Origin: Auanema rhodensis
Taxonomy: Eukaryota; Nematoda; Chromadorea; Rhabditida; Rhabditidae
Length of the DNA: 64,000 nucleotides
Direction: 5' to 3'
Assembly: GCA_964057225.1 (NCBI GenBank)
Contig: OZ059897.1
Span: 20,336,001-20,400,000, forward strand
Every line of letters begins with the position of its first letter. Within the stretch, counting starts at the first letter, position 1. Below, piece after piece: positions 24,830-39,400 of the stretch. The position numbers and the translations under genes were made by a program. Under the pieces are notes generated by a model. It was not told where the DNA came from. It made no database searches and worked only from the letters and a program-made list of their open reading frames with translations.

Positions 24830-27800
24830 GTTTCCATGTACACTCAACATTGCTTCCAAAAACATTTTGACAAAAATTTTTTCGAAAAATTTCAAAATAA
24901 TTTAGCAAAAAGTAGATGTTTTTAGATTTCTTTTTTCAAGGCAAAGACGATGGACAATGTTATTCAACGAAAAAATTATTTCTTCAGGGTGAAAATCGAG
25001 GATATAAGTGTAAACTTATATCAGTTGATATCTCGGTGCATTTTTAAGCTAGCGCAAATCTGATAACACAGATCGACGCAGCTTAAAAATCCGCATCGAA
25101 TGCACTATACTACATTGAGAAACGCTTAATACAAAAATTAGTTATGATCGTTTGAAAAATGATGCATTAGTGTATGTTGAGTTTCCATGTACACTCAACA
25201 TTGCTTCCAAAAACATTTTGACAAAAATTTTTTCGAAAAATTTCAAAATAATTTAGCAAAAAGTAGATGTTTTTAGATTCCTTTTTTTAAGGCAAAGACG
25301 ATGGACGATGTTATTCAACGAAAAAATTAATTCTTCTGGGTGAAAATCGAGGATATAAGTGTGAACTTATATCAGTTGATATCTCGGTGCATTTTTAAGC
25401 TAGCGCAAATCTGATAACACAGATCGACGCAGCTTAAAAATCCGCATCGAATGCACTATACTACATGGAAGAACGCTTAATACAAAAATTAGTTATGATC
25501 GTTTGAAAAATGATGCATTAGTGTATGTTGAGTTTCCATGTACACTCAACATTGCTTCCAAAAACATTTTGACAAAAATTTTTTCGAAAAATTTCAAAAT
25601 AATTTAGCAAAAAGTAGATGTTTTTAGATTCCTTTTTTCAAGGCAAAGACGATGAACAATGTTATTCAACGAAAAAATTAATTCTTCAGGGTGAAAATCG
25701 AGGATATAAGTGTGAACTTATATCAGTTGATATCTCGGTGCATTTTTAAGCTAGCGCAAATCTGATAACACAGATCGACGCAGCTTAAAAATCCGCATCG
25801 AATGCACTATACTACATTAAGAAACGCTTAATACAAAAATTAGTTATGATCGTTTGAAAAATGATGCATTAGTGTATGTTGAGTTTCCATGTACACTCAA
25901 CATTGCTTCCAAAAACATTTTGACAAAAATTTTTTCGAAAAATTTCAAAATAATTTAGCAAAAAGTAGATGTTTTTAGATTCCTTTTTTCAAGGCAAAGA
26001 CGATGAACAATGTTATTCAACGAAAAAATTAATTCTTCAGGGTGAAAATCGAGGATATAAGTGTAAACTTATATCAGTTGATATCTCGGTGCATTTTTAA
26101 GCTAGCGCAAAACTGATAACACAGATCGACGCAGCTTAAAAATCCGCATCGAATGCACTATACTACATTAAGAAACGCTTAATACAAAAATTAGTTATGA
26201 TCGTTTGAAAAATGATGCATTAGTGTATGTTGAGTTTCCATGTACACTCAACATTGCTTCCAAAAACATTTTGACAAAAATTTTTTCGAAAAATTTCAAA
26301 ATAATTTAGCAAAAAGTAGATGTTTTTAGATTTCTTTTTTCAAGGCAAAGACGATGGACAATGTTATTCAACGAAAAAATTATTTCTTCAGGGTGAAAAT
26401 CGAGGATATAAGTGTAAACTTATATCAGTTGATATCTCGGTGCATTTTTAAGCTAGCGCAAATCTGATAACACAGATCGACGCAGCTTAAAAATCCGCAT
26501 CGAATGCACTATACTACATTGAGAAACGCTTAATACAAAAATTAGTTATGATCGTTTGAAAAATGATGCATTAGTGTATGTTGAGTTTCCATGTACACTC
26601 AACATTGCTTCCAAAAACATTTTGACAAAAATTTTTTCGAAAAATTTCAAAATAATTTAGCAAAAAGTAGATGTTTTTAGATTCCTTTTTTTAAGGCAAA
26701 GACGATGGACGATGTTATTCAACGAAAAAATTAATTCTTCTGGGTGAAAATCGAGGATATAAGTGTGAACTTATATCAGTTGATATCTCGGTGCATTTTT
26801 AAGCTAGCGCAAATCTGATAACACAGATCGACGCAGCTTAAAAATCCGCATCGAATGCACTATACTACATGGAAGAACGCTTAATACAAAAATTAGTTAT
26901 GATCGTTTGAAAAATGATGCATTAGTGTATGTTGAGTTTCCATGTACACTCAACATTGCTTCCAAAAACATTTTGACAAAAATTTTTTCGAAAAATTTCA
27001 AAATAATTTAGCAAAAAGTAGATGTTTTTAGATTCCTTTTTTCAAGGCAAAGACGATGAACAATGTTATTCAACGAAAAAATTAATTCTTCAGGGTGAAA
27101 ATCGAGGATATAAGTGTGAACTTATATCAGTTGATATCTCGGTGCATTTTTAAGCTAGCGCAAATCTGATAACACAGATCGACGCAGCTTAAAAATCCGC
27201 ATCGAATGCACTATACTACATTAAGAAACGCTTAATACAAAAATTAGTTATGATCGTTTGAAAAATGATGCATTAGTGTATGTTGAGTTTCCATGTACAC
27301 TCAACATTGCTTCCAAAAACATTTTGACAAAAATTTTTTCGAAAAATTTCAAAATAATTTAGCAAAAAGTAGATGTTTTTAGATTCCTTTTTTCAAGGCA
27401 AAGACGATGAACAATGTTATTCAACGAAAAAATTAATTCTTCAGGGTGAAAATCGAGGATATAAGTGTAAACTTATATCAGTTGATATCTCGGTGCATTT
27501 TTAAGCTAGCGCAAAACTGATAACACAGATCGACGCAGCTTAAAAATCCGCATCGAATGCACTATACTACATTAAGAAACGCTTAATACAAAAATTAGTT
27601 ATGATCGTTTGAAAAATGATGCATTAGTGTATGTTGAGTTTCCATGTACACTCAACATTGCTTCCAAAAACATTTTGACAAAAATTTTTTCGAAAAATTT
27701 CAAAATAATTTAGCAAAAAGTAGATGTTTTTAGATTTCTTTTTTCAAGGCAAAGACGATGGACAATGTTATTCAACGAAAAAATTATTTCTTCAGGGTGA

Positions 27801-28690
27801 AAATCGAGGATATAAGTGTAAACTTATATCAGTTGATATCTCGGTGCATTTTTAAGCTAGCGCAAATCTGATAACACAGATCGACGCAGCTTAAAAATCC
27901 GCATCGAATGCACTATACTACATTGAGAAACGCTTAATACAAAAATTAGTTATGATCGTTTGAAAAATGATGCATTAGTGTATGTTGAGTTTCCATGTAC
28001 ACTCAACATTGCTTCCAAAAACATTTTGACAAAAATTTTTTCGAAAAATTTCAAAATAATTTAGCAAAAAGTAGATGTTTTTAGATTCCTTTTTTTAAGG
28101 CAAAGACGATGGACGATGTTATTCAACGAAAAAATTAATTCTTCTGGGTGAAAATCGAGGATATAAGTGTGAACTTATATCAGTTGATATCTCGGTGCAT
28201 TTTTAAGCTAGCGCAAATCTGATAACACAGATCGACGCAGCTTAAAAATCCGCATCGAATGCACTATACTACATGGAAGAACGCTTAATACAAAAATTAG
28301 TTATGATCGTTTGAAAAATGATGCATTAGTGTATGTTGAGTTTCCATGTACACTCAACATTGCTTCCAAAAACATTTTGACAAAAATTTTTTCGAAAAAT
28401 TTCAAAATAATTTAGCAAAAAGTAGATGTTTTTAGATTCCTTTTTTCAAGGCAAAGACGATGAACAATGTTATTCAACGAAAAAATTAATTCTTCAGGGT
28501 GAAAATCGAGGATATAAGTGTGAACTTATATCAGTTGATATCTCGGTGCATTTTTAAGCTAGCGCAAATCTGATAACACAGATCGACGCAGCTTAAAAAT
28601 CCGCATCGAATGCACTATACTACATTAAGAAACGCTTAATACAAAAATTAGTTATGATCGTTTGAAAAATGATGCATTAGTGTATGTTGA
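24830..28690 (+). repeat. 1404-bp tetramer J G' P O' in tandem
   Basis: J G' P O' at 24830-26233 and 26234-27637 is followed by J G' P at 27638-28690, which continues into P' and F. All three G' units carry the distinctive ttcttctggg change. By eye the copies are identical or nearly so. This is the four-unit expansion inside the enlarged HOR copy. Confidence 0.85.
25883..26233 (+). repeat. Chimeric monomer O' at a four-unit duplication
   Basis: The 5' part reads tcaaaat with gatgaac (as P and P'), while the 3' part reads gtgtaaac, gcaaaactg and cattaaga (as O). An exchange between P' and the O unit four units upstream would give exactly this chimera followed by J G' P, as seen. Diagnostic bases place the switch between about 25949 and 26065. 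The unit at 27287 is the same chimera copied again. Confidence 0.75.
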
Positions 28691-29743
28691 GTTTCCATGT
28701 ACACTCAACATTGCTTCCAAAAACATTTTGACAAAAATTTTTTCGAAAAATTTCAAAATAATTTAGCAAAAAGTAGATGTTTTTAGATTCCTTTTTTCAA
28801 GGCAAAGACGATGAACAATGTTATTCAACGAAAAAATTAATTCTTCAGGGTGAAAATCGAGGATATAAGTGTGAACTTATATCAGTTGATATCTCGGTGC
28901 ATTTTTAAGCTAGCGCAAATCTGATAACACAGATCGACGCAGCTTAAAAATCCGCATCGAATGCACTATACTACATTGAGAAACGCTTAATACAAAAATT
29001 AGTTATGATCGTTTGAAAAATGATGCATTAGTGTATGTTGAGTTTCCATGTACACTCAACATTGCTTCCAAAAACATTTTGACAAAAATTTTTTCGAAAA
29101 ATTTCAAAATAATTTAGCAAAAAGTAGATGTTTTTAGATTCCTTTTTTTAAGGCGAAGACGATGGACGATGTTATTCAACGAAAAAATTAATTCTTCAGG
29201 GTGAAAATCGAGGATATAAGTGTGAACTTATATCAGTTGATATCTCGGTGCATTTTTAAGCTAGCGCAAATCTGATAACACAGATCGACGCAGCTTAAAA
29301 ATCCGCATCGAATGCACTATACTACATGGAAGAACGCTTAATACAAAAATTAGTTATGATCGTTTGAAAAATGATGCATTAGTGTATGTTGAGTTTCCAT
29401 GTACACTCAACATTGCTTCCAAAAACATTTTGACAAAAATTTTTTCGAAAAATTTCAAAATAATTTAGCGAAAAGTAGATGTTTTTAGATTCCTTTTTTC
29501 AAGGCAAAGACGATGGACAATGTTATTCAACGAAAAAATTATTTCTTCAGGGTGAAAATCGAGGATATAAGTGTGAACTTATATCAGTTGATATCTCGGT
29601 GCATTTTTAAGCTAGCGCAAATCTGATAACACAGATCGACGCAGCTTAAAAATCCGCATCGAATGCACTATACTACATTAAGAAACGCTTAATACAAAAA
29701 TTAGTTATGATCGTTTGAAAAATGATGCATTAGTGTATGTTGA

Positions 29744-32700
29744 GTTTCCATGTACACTCAACATTGCTTCCAAAAACATTTTGACAAAAATTTTTTCGAA
29801 AAATTTCAAAATAATTTAGCAAAAAGTAGATGTTTTTAGATTCCTTTTTTCAAGGCAAAGACGATGGACAATGTTATTTAACGAAAAAATTAATTCTTCA
29901 GGGTGAAAATCGAGGATAAAAGTGTAAACTTATATCAGTTGATATCTCGGTACATTTTTAAGCTAGCGCAAATCTGATAACACAGATCGACGCAGCTTAA
30001 AAATCCGCATCGAATGCACTATACTACATTAAGAAACGCTTAATACAAAAATTAGTTATGATCGTTTGAAAAATGATGCATTAGTGTATGTTGAGTTTCC
30101 ATGTACACTCAACATTGCTTCCAAAAACATTTTGACAAAAATTTTTTCGAAAAATTTCAGAATAATTTAGCAAAAAGTAGATGTTTTTAGATTCCTTTTT
30201 TCAAGGCAAAGACGATGAACAATGTTATTCAACGAAAAAATTAATTCTTCAGGGTGAAAATCGAGGATATAAGTGTGAACTTATATCAGTTGATATCTCG
30301 GTGCATTTTTAAGCTAGCGCAAATCTGATAACACAGATCGACGCAGCTTAAAAATCCGCATCGAATGCACTATACTACATTAAGAAACGCTTAATACAAA
30401 AATTAGTTATGATCGTTTGAAAAATGATGCATTAGTGTATGTTGAGTTTCCATGTACACTCAACATTGCTTCCAAAAACATTTTGACAAAAATTTTTTCG
30501 AAAAATTTCAAAATAATTTAGCAAAAAGTAGATGTTTTTAGATTCCTTTTTTCAAGGCAAAGACGATGAACAATGTTATTCAACGAAAAAATTAATTCTT
30601 CAGGGTGAAAATCGAGGATATAAGTGTGAACTTATATCAGTTGATATCTCGGTGCATTTTTAAGCTAGCGCAAATCTGATAACACAGATCGACGCAGCTT
30701 GAAAATCCGCATCGAATGCACTATACTACATTGAGAAACGCTTAATACAAAAATTAGTTATGATCGTTTGAAAAATGATGCATTAGTGTATGTTGAGTTT
30801 CCATGTACACTCAACATTGCTTCCAAAAACATTTTGACAAAAATTTTTTCGAAAAATTTCAAAATAATTTAGCAAAAAGTAGATGTTTTTAGATTCCTTT
30901 TTTTAAGGCGAAGACGATGGACGATGTTATTCAACGAAAAAATTAATTCTTCAGGGTGAAAATCGAGGATATAAGTGTGAACTTATATCAGTTGATATCT
31001 CGGTGCATTTTTAAGCTAGCGCAAATCTGATAACACAGATCGACGCAGCTTAAAAATCCGCATCGAATGCACTATACTACATGGAAGAACGCTTAATACA
31101 AAAATTAGTTATGATCGTTTGAAAAATGATGCATTAGTGTATGTTGAGTTTCCATGTACACTCAACATTGCTTCCAAAAACATTTTGACAAAAATTTTTT
31201 CGAAAAATTTCAAAATAATTTAGCGAAAAGTAGATGTTTTTAGATTCCTTTTTTCAAGGCAAAGACGATGGACAATGTTATTCAACGAAAAAATTATTTC
31301 TTCAGGGTGAAAATCGAGGATATAAGTGTGAACTTATATCAGTTGATATCTCGGTGCATTTTTAAGCTAGCGCAAATCTGATAACACAGATCGACGCACC
31401 TTAAAAATCCGCATCGAATGCACTATACTACATTAAGAAACGCTTAATACAAAAATTAGTTATGATCGTTTGAAAAATGATGCATTAGTGTATGTTGAGT
31501 TTCCATGTACACTCAACATTGCTTCCAAAAACATTTTGACAAAAATTTTTTCGAAAAATTTCAAAATAATTTAGCAAAAAGTAGATGTTTTTAGATTCCT
31601 TTTTTCAAGGCAAAGACGATGGACAATGTTATTTAACGAAAAAATTAATTCTTCAGGGTGAAAATCGAGGATAAAAGTGTAAACTTATATCAGTTGATAT
31701 CTCGGTACATTTTTAAGCTAGCGCAAATCTGATAACACAGATCGACGCAGCTTAAAAATCCGCATCGAATGCACTATACTACATTAAGAAACGCTTAATA
31801 CAAAAATTAGTTATGATCGTTTGAAAAATGATGCATTAGTGTATGTTGAGTTTCCATGTACACTCAACATTGCTTCCAAAAACATTTTGACAAAAATTTT
31901 TTCGAAAAATTTCAAAATAATTTAGCAAAAAGTAGATGTTTTTAGATTCCTTTTTTCAAGGCAAAGACGATGGACAATGTTATTCAACGAAAAAATTATT
32001 TCTTCAGGGTGAAAATCGAGGATATAAGTGTGAACTTATATCAGTTGATATCTCGGTGCATTTTTAAGCTAGCGCAAATCTGATAACACAGATCGACGCA
32101 GCTTAAAAATCCGCATCGAATGCACTATACTACATTAAGAAACGCTTAATACAAAAATTAGTTATGATCGTTTGAAAAATGATGCATTAGTGTATGTTGA
32201 GTTTCCATGTACACTCAACATTGCTTCCAAAAACATTTTGACAAAAATTTTTTCGAAAAATTTCAAAATAATTTAGCAAAAAGTAGATGTTTTTAGATTC
32301 CTTTTTTCAAGGCAAAGACGATGGACAATGTTATTCAACGAAAAAATTATTTCTTCAGGGTGAAAATCGAGGATATAAGTGTGAACTTATATCAGTTGAT
32401 ATCTCGGTGCATTTTTAAGCTAGCGCAAATCTGATAACACAGATCGACGCAGCTTAAAAATCCGCATCGAATGCACTATACTACATTAAGAAACGCTTAA
32501 TACAAAAATTAGTTATGATCGTTTGAAAAATGATGCATTAGTGTATGTTGAGTTTCCATGTACACTCAACATTGCTTCCAAAAACATTTTGACAAAAATT
32601 TTTTCGAAAAATTTCAAAATAATTTAGCAAAAAGTAGATGTTTTTAGATTCCTTTTTTCAAGGCAAAGACGATGGACAATGTTATTTAACGAAAAAATTA

Positions 32701-32902
32701 ATTCTTCAGGGTGAAAATCGAGGATAAAAGTGTAAACTTATATCAGTTGATATCTCGGTACATTTTTAAGCTAGCGCAAATCTGATAACACAGATCGACG
32801 CAGCTTAAAAATCCGCATCGAATGCACTATACTACATTAAGAAACGCTTAATACAAAAATTAGTTATGATCGTTTGAAAAATGATGCATTAGTGTATGTT
32901 GA
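29744..32902 (+). repeat. Mixed segment M Q P' F A3 M R R M
   Basis: Nine 351-bp units. F A3 M at 29042-30094 recurs at 30797-31849, 1755 bp (five units) later. Two identical-looking R units (31850, 32201: attatttc, gtgtgaac, cattaaga) are adjacent, a one-unit duplication. Private changes are gcttgaaaatcc in the unit at 30446 and gcaccttaaa in the unit at 31148, both in the right arm of the compound dyad. Confidence 0.75.
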
Positions 32903-35900
32903 GTTTCCATGTACACTCAACATTGCTTCCAAAAACATTTTGACAAAAATTTTTTCGAAAAATTTCAAAATAATTTAGCAAAAAGTAGATGTTTTTAGAT
33001 TCCTTTTTTCAAGGCAAAGACGATGGACAATGTTATTCAACGAAAAAATTAATTCTTCAGGGTGAAAATCGAGGATATAAGTGTGAACTTATATCAGTTG
33101 ATATCTCGGTACATTTTTAAGCTAGCGCAAATCTGATAACACAGATCGACGCAGCTTAAAAATCCGCATCGAATGCACTATACTACATGGAAGAACGCTT
33201 AATACAGAAATTAGTTATGATCGTTTGAAAAATGATGCATTAGTGTATGTTGAGTTTCCATGTACACTCAACATTGCTTCCAAAAACATTTTGACAAAAA
33301 TTTTTTCGAAAAATTTCAGAATAATTTAGCAAAAAGTAGATGTTTTTAGATTCCTTTTTTCAAGGCAAAGACGATGGACAATGTTATTTAACGAAAAAAT
33401 TAATTCTTCAGGGTGAAAATCGAGGATAAAAGTGTAAACTTATATCAGTTGATATCTCGGTACATTTTTAAGCTAGCGCAAATCTGATAACACAGATCGA
33501 CGCAGCTTAAAAATCCGCATCGAATGCACTATACTACATTGAGAAACGCTTAATACAAAAATTAGTTATGATCGTTTGAAAAATGATGCATTAGTGTATG
33601 TTGAGTTTCCATGTACACTCAACATTGCTTCCAAAAACATTTTGACAAAAATTTTTTCGAAAAATTTCAAAATAATTTAGCAAAAAGTAGATGTTTTTAG
33701 ATTCCTTTTTTCAAGGCAAAGACGATGGACAATGTTATTCAACGAAAAAATTAATTCTTCAGGGTGAAAATCGAGGATATAAGTGTGAACTTATATCAGT
33801 TGATATCTCGGTGCATTTTTAAGCTAGCGCAAATCTGATAACACAGATCGACGCAGCTTAAAAATCCGCATCGAATGCACTATACTACATTGAGAAACGC
33901 TTAATACAAAAATTAGTTATGATCGTTTGAAAAATGATGCATTAGTGTATGTTGAGTTTCCATGTACACTCAACATTGCTTCCAAAAACATTTTGACAAA
34001 AATTTTTTCGAAAAATTTCAAAATAATTTAGCAAAAAGTAGATGTTTTTAGATTCCTTTTTTTAAGGCGAAGACGATGGACGATGTTATTCAACGAAAAA
34101 ATTAATTCTTCAGGGTGAAAATCGAGGATATAAGTGTGAACTTATATCAGTTGATATCTCGGTGCATTTTTAAGCTAGCGCAAATCTGATAACACAGATC
34201 GACGCAGCTTAAAAATCCGCATCGAATGCACTATACTACATGGAAGAACGCTTAATACAAAAATTAGTTATGATCGTTTGAAAAATGATGCATTAGTGTA
34301 TGTTGAGTTTCCATGTACACTCAACATTGCTTCCAAAAACATTTTGACAAAAATTTTTTCGAAAAATTTCAAAATAATTTAGCGAAAAGTAGATGTTTTT
34401 AGATTCCTTTTTTCAAGGCAAAGACGATGGACAATGTTATTCAACGAAAAAATTATTTCTTCAGGGTGAAAATCGAGGATATAAGTGTGAACATATATCA
34501 GTTGATATCTCGGTGCATTTTTAAGCTAGCGCAAATCTGATAACACAGATCGACGCAGCTTAAAAATCCGCATCGAATGCACTATACTACATTAAGAAAC
34601 GCTTAATACAAAAATTAGTTATGATCGTTTGAAAAATGATGCATTAGTGTATGTTGAGTTTCCATGTACACTCAACATTGCTTCCAAAAACATTTTGACA
34701 AAAATTTTTTCGAAAAATTTCAAAATAATTTAGCAAAAAGTAGATGTTTTTAGATTCCTTTTTTTAAGGCAAAGACGATGGACGATGTTATTCAACGAAA
34801 AAATTAATTCTTCAGGGTGAAAATCGAGGATATAAGTGTGAACTTATATCAGTTGATATCTCGGTGCATTTTTAAGCTAGCGCAAATCTGATAACACAGA
34901 TCGACGCAGCTTAAAAATCCGCATCGAATGCACTATACTACATTGAGAAACGCTTAATACAAAAATTAGTTATGATCGTTTGAAAAATGATGCATTAGTG
35001 TATGTTGAGTTTCCATGTACACTCAACATTGCTTCCAAAAACATTTTGACAAAAATTTTTTCGAAAAATTTCAAAATAATTTAGCAAAAAGTAGATGTTT
35101 TTAGATTCCTTTTTTTAAGGCGAAGACGATGGACGATGTTATTCAACGAAAAAATTAATTCTTCAGGGTGAAAATCGAGGATATAAGTGTGAACTTATAT
35201 CAGTTGATATCTCGGTGCATTTTTAAGCTAGCGCAAATCTGATAACACAGATCGACGCAGCTTAAAAATCCGCATCGAATGCACTATACTACATTAAGAA
35301 ACGCTTAATACAAAAATTAGTTATGATCGTTTGAAAAATGATGCATTAGTGTATGTTGAGTTTCCATGTACACTCAACATTGCTTCCAAAAACATTTTGA
35401 CAAAAATTTTTTCGAAAAATTTCAAAATAATTTAGCAAAAAGTAGATGTTTTTAGATTCCTTTTTTTAAGGCAAAGACGATGGACGATGTTATTCAACGA
35501 AAAAATTAATTCTTCAGGGTGAAAATCGAGGATATAAGTGTGAACTTATATCAGTTGATATCTCGGTGCATTTTTAAGCTAGCGCAAATCTGATAACACA
35601 GATCGACGCAGCTTAAAAATCCGCATCGAATGCACTATACTACATTGAGAAACGCTTAATACAAAAATTAGTTATGATCGTTTGAAAAATGATGCATTAG
35701 TGTATGTTGAGTTTCCATGTACACTCAACATTGCTTCCAAAAACATTTTGACAAAAATTTTTTCGAAAAATTTCAAAATAATTTAGCAAAAAGTAGATGT
35801 TTTTAGATTCCTTTTTTTAAGGCGAAGACGATGGACGATGTTATTCAACGAAAAAATTAATTCTTCAGGGTGAAAATCGAGGATATAAGTGTGAACTTAT

Positions 35901-36412
35901 ATCAGTTGATATCTCGGTGCATTTTTAAGCTAGCGCAAATCTGATAACACAGATCGACGCAGCTTAAAAATCCGCATCGAATGCACTATACTACATGGAA
36001 GAACGCTTAATACAAAAATTAGTTATGATCGTTTGAAAAATGATGCATTAGTGTATGTTGAGTTTCCATGTACACTCAACATTGCTTCCAAAAACATTTT
36101 GACAAAAATTTTTTCGAAAAATTTCAAAATAATTTAGCGAAAAGTAGATGTTTTTAGATTCCTTTTTTCAAGGCAAAGACGATGGACAATGTTATTCAAC
36201 GAAAAAATTATTTCTTCAGGGTGAAAATCGAGGATATAAGTGTGAACTTATATCAGTTGATATCTCGGTGCATTTTTAAGCTAGCGCAAATCTGATAACA
36301 CAGATCGACGCAGCTTAAAAATCCGCATCGAATGCACTATACTACATTAAGAAACGCTTAATACAAAAATTAGTTATGATCGTTTGAAAAATGATGCATT
36401 AGTGTATGTTGA
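32903..36412 (+). repeat. Ten-unit module N S T F A3 U F' U F A3
   Basis: The N S T F A core recurs at 36413, 41327 and 47294. Here it is extended by U F' U F A3. The F' unit (35009) has F markers through ttaattc but ends in cattaaga like A3, and is followed by U as A3 usually is. It looks like an F/A3 fusion that dropped one unit. The A3 unit at 34307 has a private acatatatc change, which breaks the right arm of the mid-unit dyad. Confidence 0.75.
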
Positions 36413-39400
36413 GTTTCCATGTACACTCAACATTGCTTCCAAAAACATTTTGACAAAAATTTTTTCGAAAAATTTCAAAATAATTTAGCAAAAAGTAGAT
36501 GTTTTTAGATTCCTTTTTTCAAGGCAAAGACGATGGACAATGTTATTCAACGAAAAAATTAATTCTTCAGGGTGAAAATCGAGGATATAAGTGTGAACTT
36601 ATATCAGTTGATATCTCGGTACATTTTTAAGCTAGCGCAAATCTGATAACACAGATCGACGCAGCTTAAAAATCCGCATCGAATGCACTATACTACATGG
36701 AAGAACGCTTAATACAGAAATTAGTTATGATCGTTTGAAAAATGATGCATTAGTGTATGTTGAGTTTCCATGTACACTCAACATTGCTTCCAAAAACATT
36801 TTGACAAAAATTTTTTCGAAAAATTTCAGAATAATTTAGCAAAAAGTAGATGTTTTTAGATTCCTTTTTTCAAGGCAAAGACGATGGACAATGTTATTTA
36901 ACGAAAAAATTAATTCTTCAGGGTGAAAATCGAGGATAAAAGTGTAAACTTATATCAGTTGATATCTCGGTACATTTTTAAGCTAGCGCAAATCTGATAA
37001 CACAGATCGACGCAGCTTAAAAATCCGCATCGAATGCACTATACTACATTGAGAAACGCTTAATACAAAAATTAGTTATGATCGTTTGAAAAATGATGCA
37101 TTAGTGTATGTTGAGTTTCCATGTACACTCAACATTGCTTCCAAAAACATTTTGACAAAAATTTTTTCGAAAAATTTCAAAATAATTTAGCAAAAAGTAG
37201 ATGTTTTTAGATTCCTTTTTTCAAGGCAAAGACGATGGACAATGTTATTCAACGAAAAAATTAATTCTTCAGGGTGAAAATCGAGGATATAAGTGTGAAC
37301 TTATATCAGTTGATATCTCGGTGCATTTTTAAGCTAGCGCAAATCTGATAACACAGATCGACGCAGCTTAAAAATCCGCATCGAATGCACTATACTACAT
37401 TGAGAAACGCTTAATACAAAAATTAGTTATGATCGTTTGAAAAATGATGCATTAGTGTATGTTGAGTTTCCATGTACACTCAACATTGCTTCCAAAAACA
37501 TTTTGACAAAAATTTTTTCGAAAAATTTCAAAATAATTTAGCAAAAAGTAGATGTTTTTAGATTCCTTTTTTTAAGGCGAAGACGATGGACGATGTTATT
37601 CAACGAAAAAATTAATTCTTCAGGGTGAAAATCGAGGATATAAGTGTGAACTTATATCAGTTGATATCTCGGTGCAATTTTAAGCTAGCGCAAATCTGAT
37701 AACACAGATCGACGCAGCTTAAAAATCCGCATCGAATGCACTATACTACATGGAAGAACGCTTAATACAAAAATTAGTTATGATCGTTTGAAAAATGATG
37801 CATTAGTGTATGTTGAGTTTCCATGTACACTCAACATTGCTTCCAAAAAGATTTTGACAAAAATTTTTTCGAAAAATTTCAAAATAATTTAGCGAAAAGT
37901 AGATGTTTTTAGATTCCTTTTTTCAAGGCAAAGACGATGGACAATGTTATTCAACGAAAAAATTATTTCTTCAGGGTGAAAATCGAGGATATAAGTGTGA
38001 ACTTATATCAGTTGATATCTCGGTGCATTTTTAAGCTAGCGCAAATCTGATAACACAGATCGACGCAGCTTAAAAATCCGCATCGAATGCACTATACTAC
38101 ATTAAGAAACGCTTAATACAAAAATTAGTTATGATCGTTTGAAAAATGATGCATTAGTGTATGTTGAGTTTCCATGTACACTCAACATTGCTTCCAAAAA
38201 CATTTTGACAAAACTTTTTTCGAAAAATTTCAAAATAATTTAGCAAAAAGTAGATGTTTTTAGATTCCTTTTTTTAAGGCGAAGACGATGGACGATGTTA
38301 TTCAACGAAAAAATTAATTCTTCAGGGTGAAAATCGAGGATATAAGTGTGAACTTATATCAGTTGATATCTCGGTGCATTTTTAAGCTAGCGCAAATCTG
38401 ATAACACAGATCGACGCAGCTTAAAAATCCGCATCGAATGCACTATACTACATGGAAGAACGCTTAATACAAAAATTAGTTATGATCGTTTGAAAAATGA
38501 TGCATTAGTGTATGTTGAGTTTCCATGTACACTCAACATTGCTTCCAAAAAGATTTTGACAAAAATTTTTTCGAAAAATTTCAAAATAATTTAGCGAAAA
38601 GTAGATGTTTTTAGATTCCTTTTTTCAAGGCAAAGACGATGGACAATGTTATTCAACGAAAAAATTATTTCTTCAGGGTGAAAATCGAGGATATAAGTGT
38701 GAACTTATATCAGTTGATATCTCGGTGCATTTTTAAGCTAGCGCAAATCTGATAACACAGATCGACGCAGCTTAAAAATCCGCATCGAATGCACTATACT
38801 ACATTAAGAAACGCTTAATACAAAAATTAGTTATGATCGTTTGAAAAATGATGCATTAGTGTATGTTGAGTTTCCATGTACACTCAACATTGCTTCCAAA
38901 AACATTTTGACAAAACTTTTTTCGAAAAATTTCAAAATAATTTAGCAAAAAGTAGATGTTTTTAGATTCCTTTTTTCAAGGCAAAGACGATGGACAATGT
39001 TATTTAACGAAAAAATTAATTCTTCAGGGTGAAAATCGAGGATAAAAGTGTAAACTTATATCAGTTGATATCTCGGTACATTTTTAAGCTAGCGCAAATC
39101 TGATAACACAGATCGACGCAGCTTAAAAATCCGCATCGAATGCACTATACTACATGGAAGAACGCTTAATACAAAAATTAGTTATGATCGTTTGAAAAAT
39201 GATGCATTAGTGTATGTTGAGTTTCCATGTACACTCAACATTGCTTCCAAAAACATTTTGACAAAAATTTTTTCGAAAAATTTCAAAATAATTTAGCAAA
39301 AAGTAGATGTTTTTAGATTTCTTTTTTCAAGGCAAAGACGATGGACAATGTTATTCAACGAAAAAATTAATTCTTCAGGGTGAAAATCGAGGATATAAGT

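Larger units (their letters stand above)
20618..29743 (+). repeat. 15-unit higher-order repeat, expanded copy 2 (26 units)
   Basis: Unit order is M N O G K L HM, K L HM, N O J G' P, O' J G' P, O' J G' P, P' F A3. Removing the extra K L HM (three units) and the two O' J G' P blocks (eight units) leaves the 15-unit order of 15353-20617, with the last J replaced by A3. The total is 9126 bp, exactly 26 x 351. Both L units (22373, 23426) share a gatatatgt change absent from copy 1, so the K L HM duplication postdates that mutation. Confidence 0.8.
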
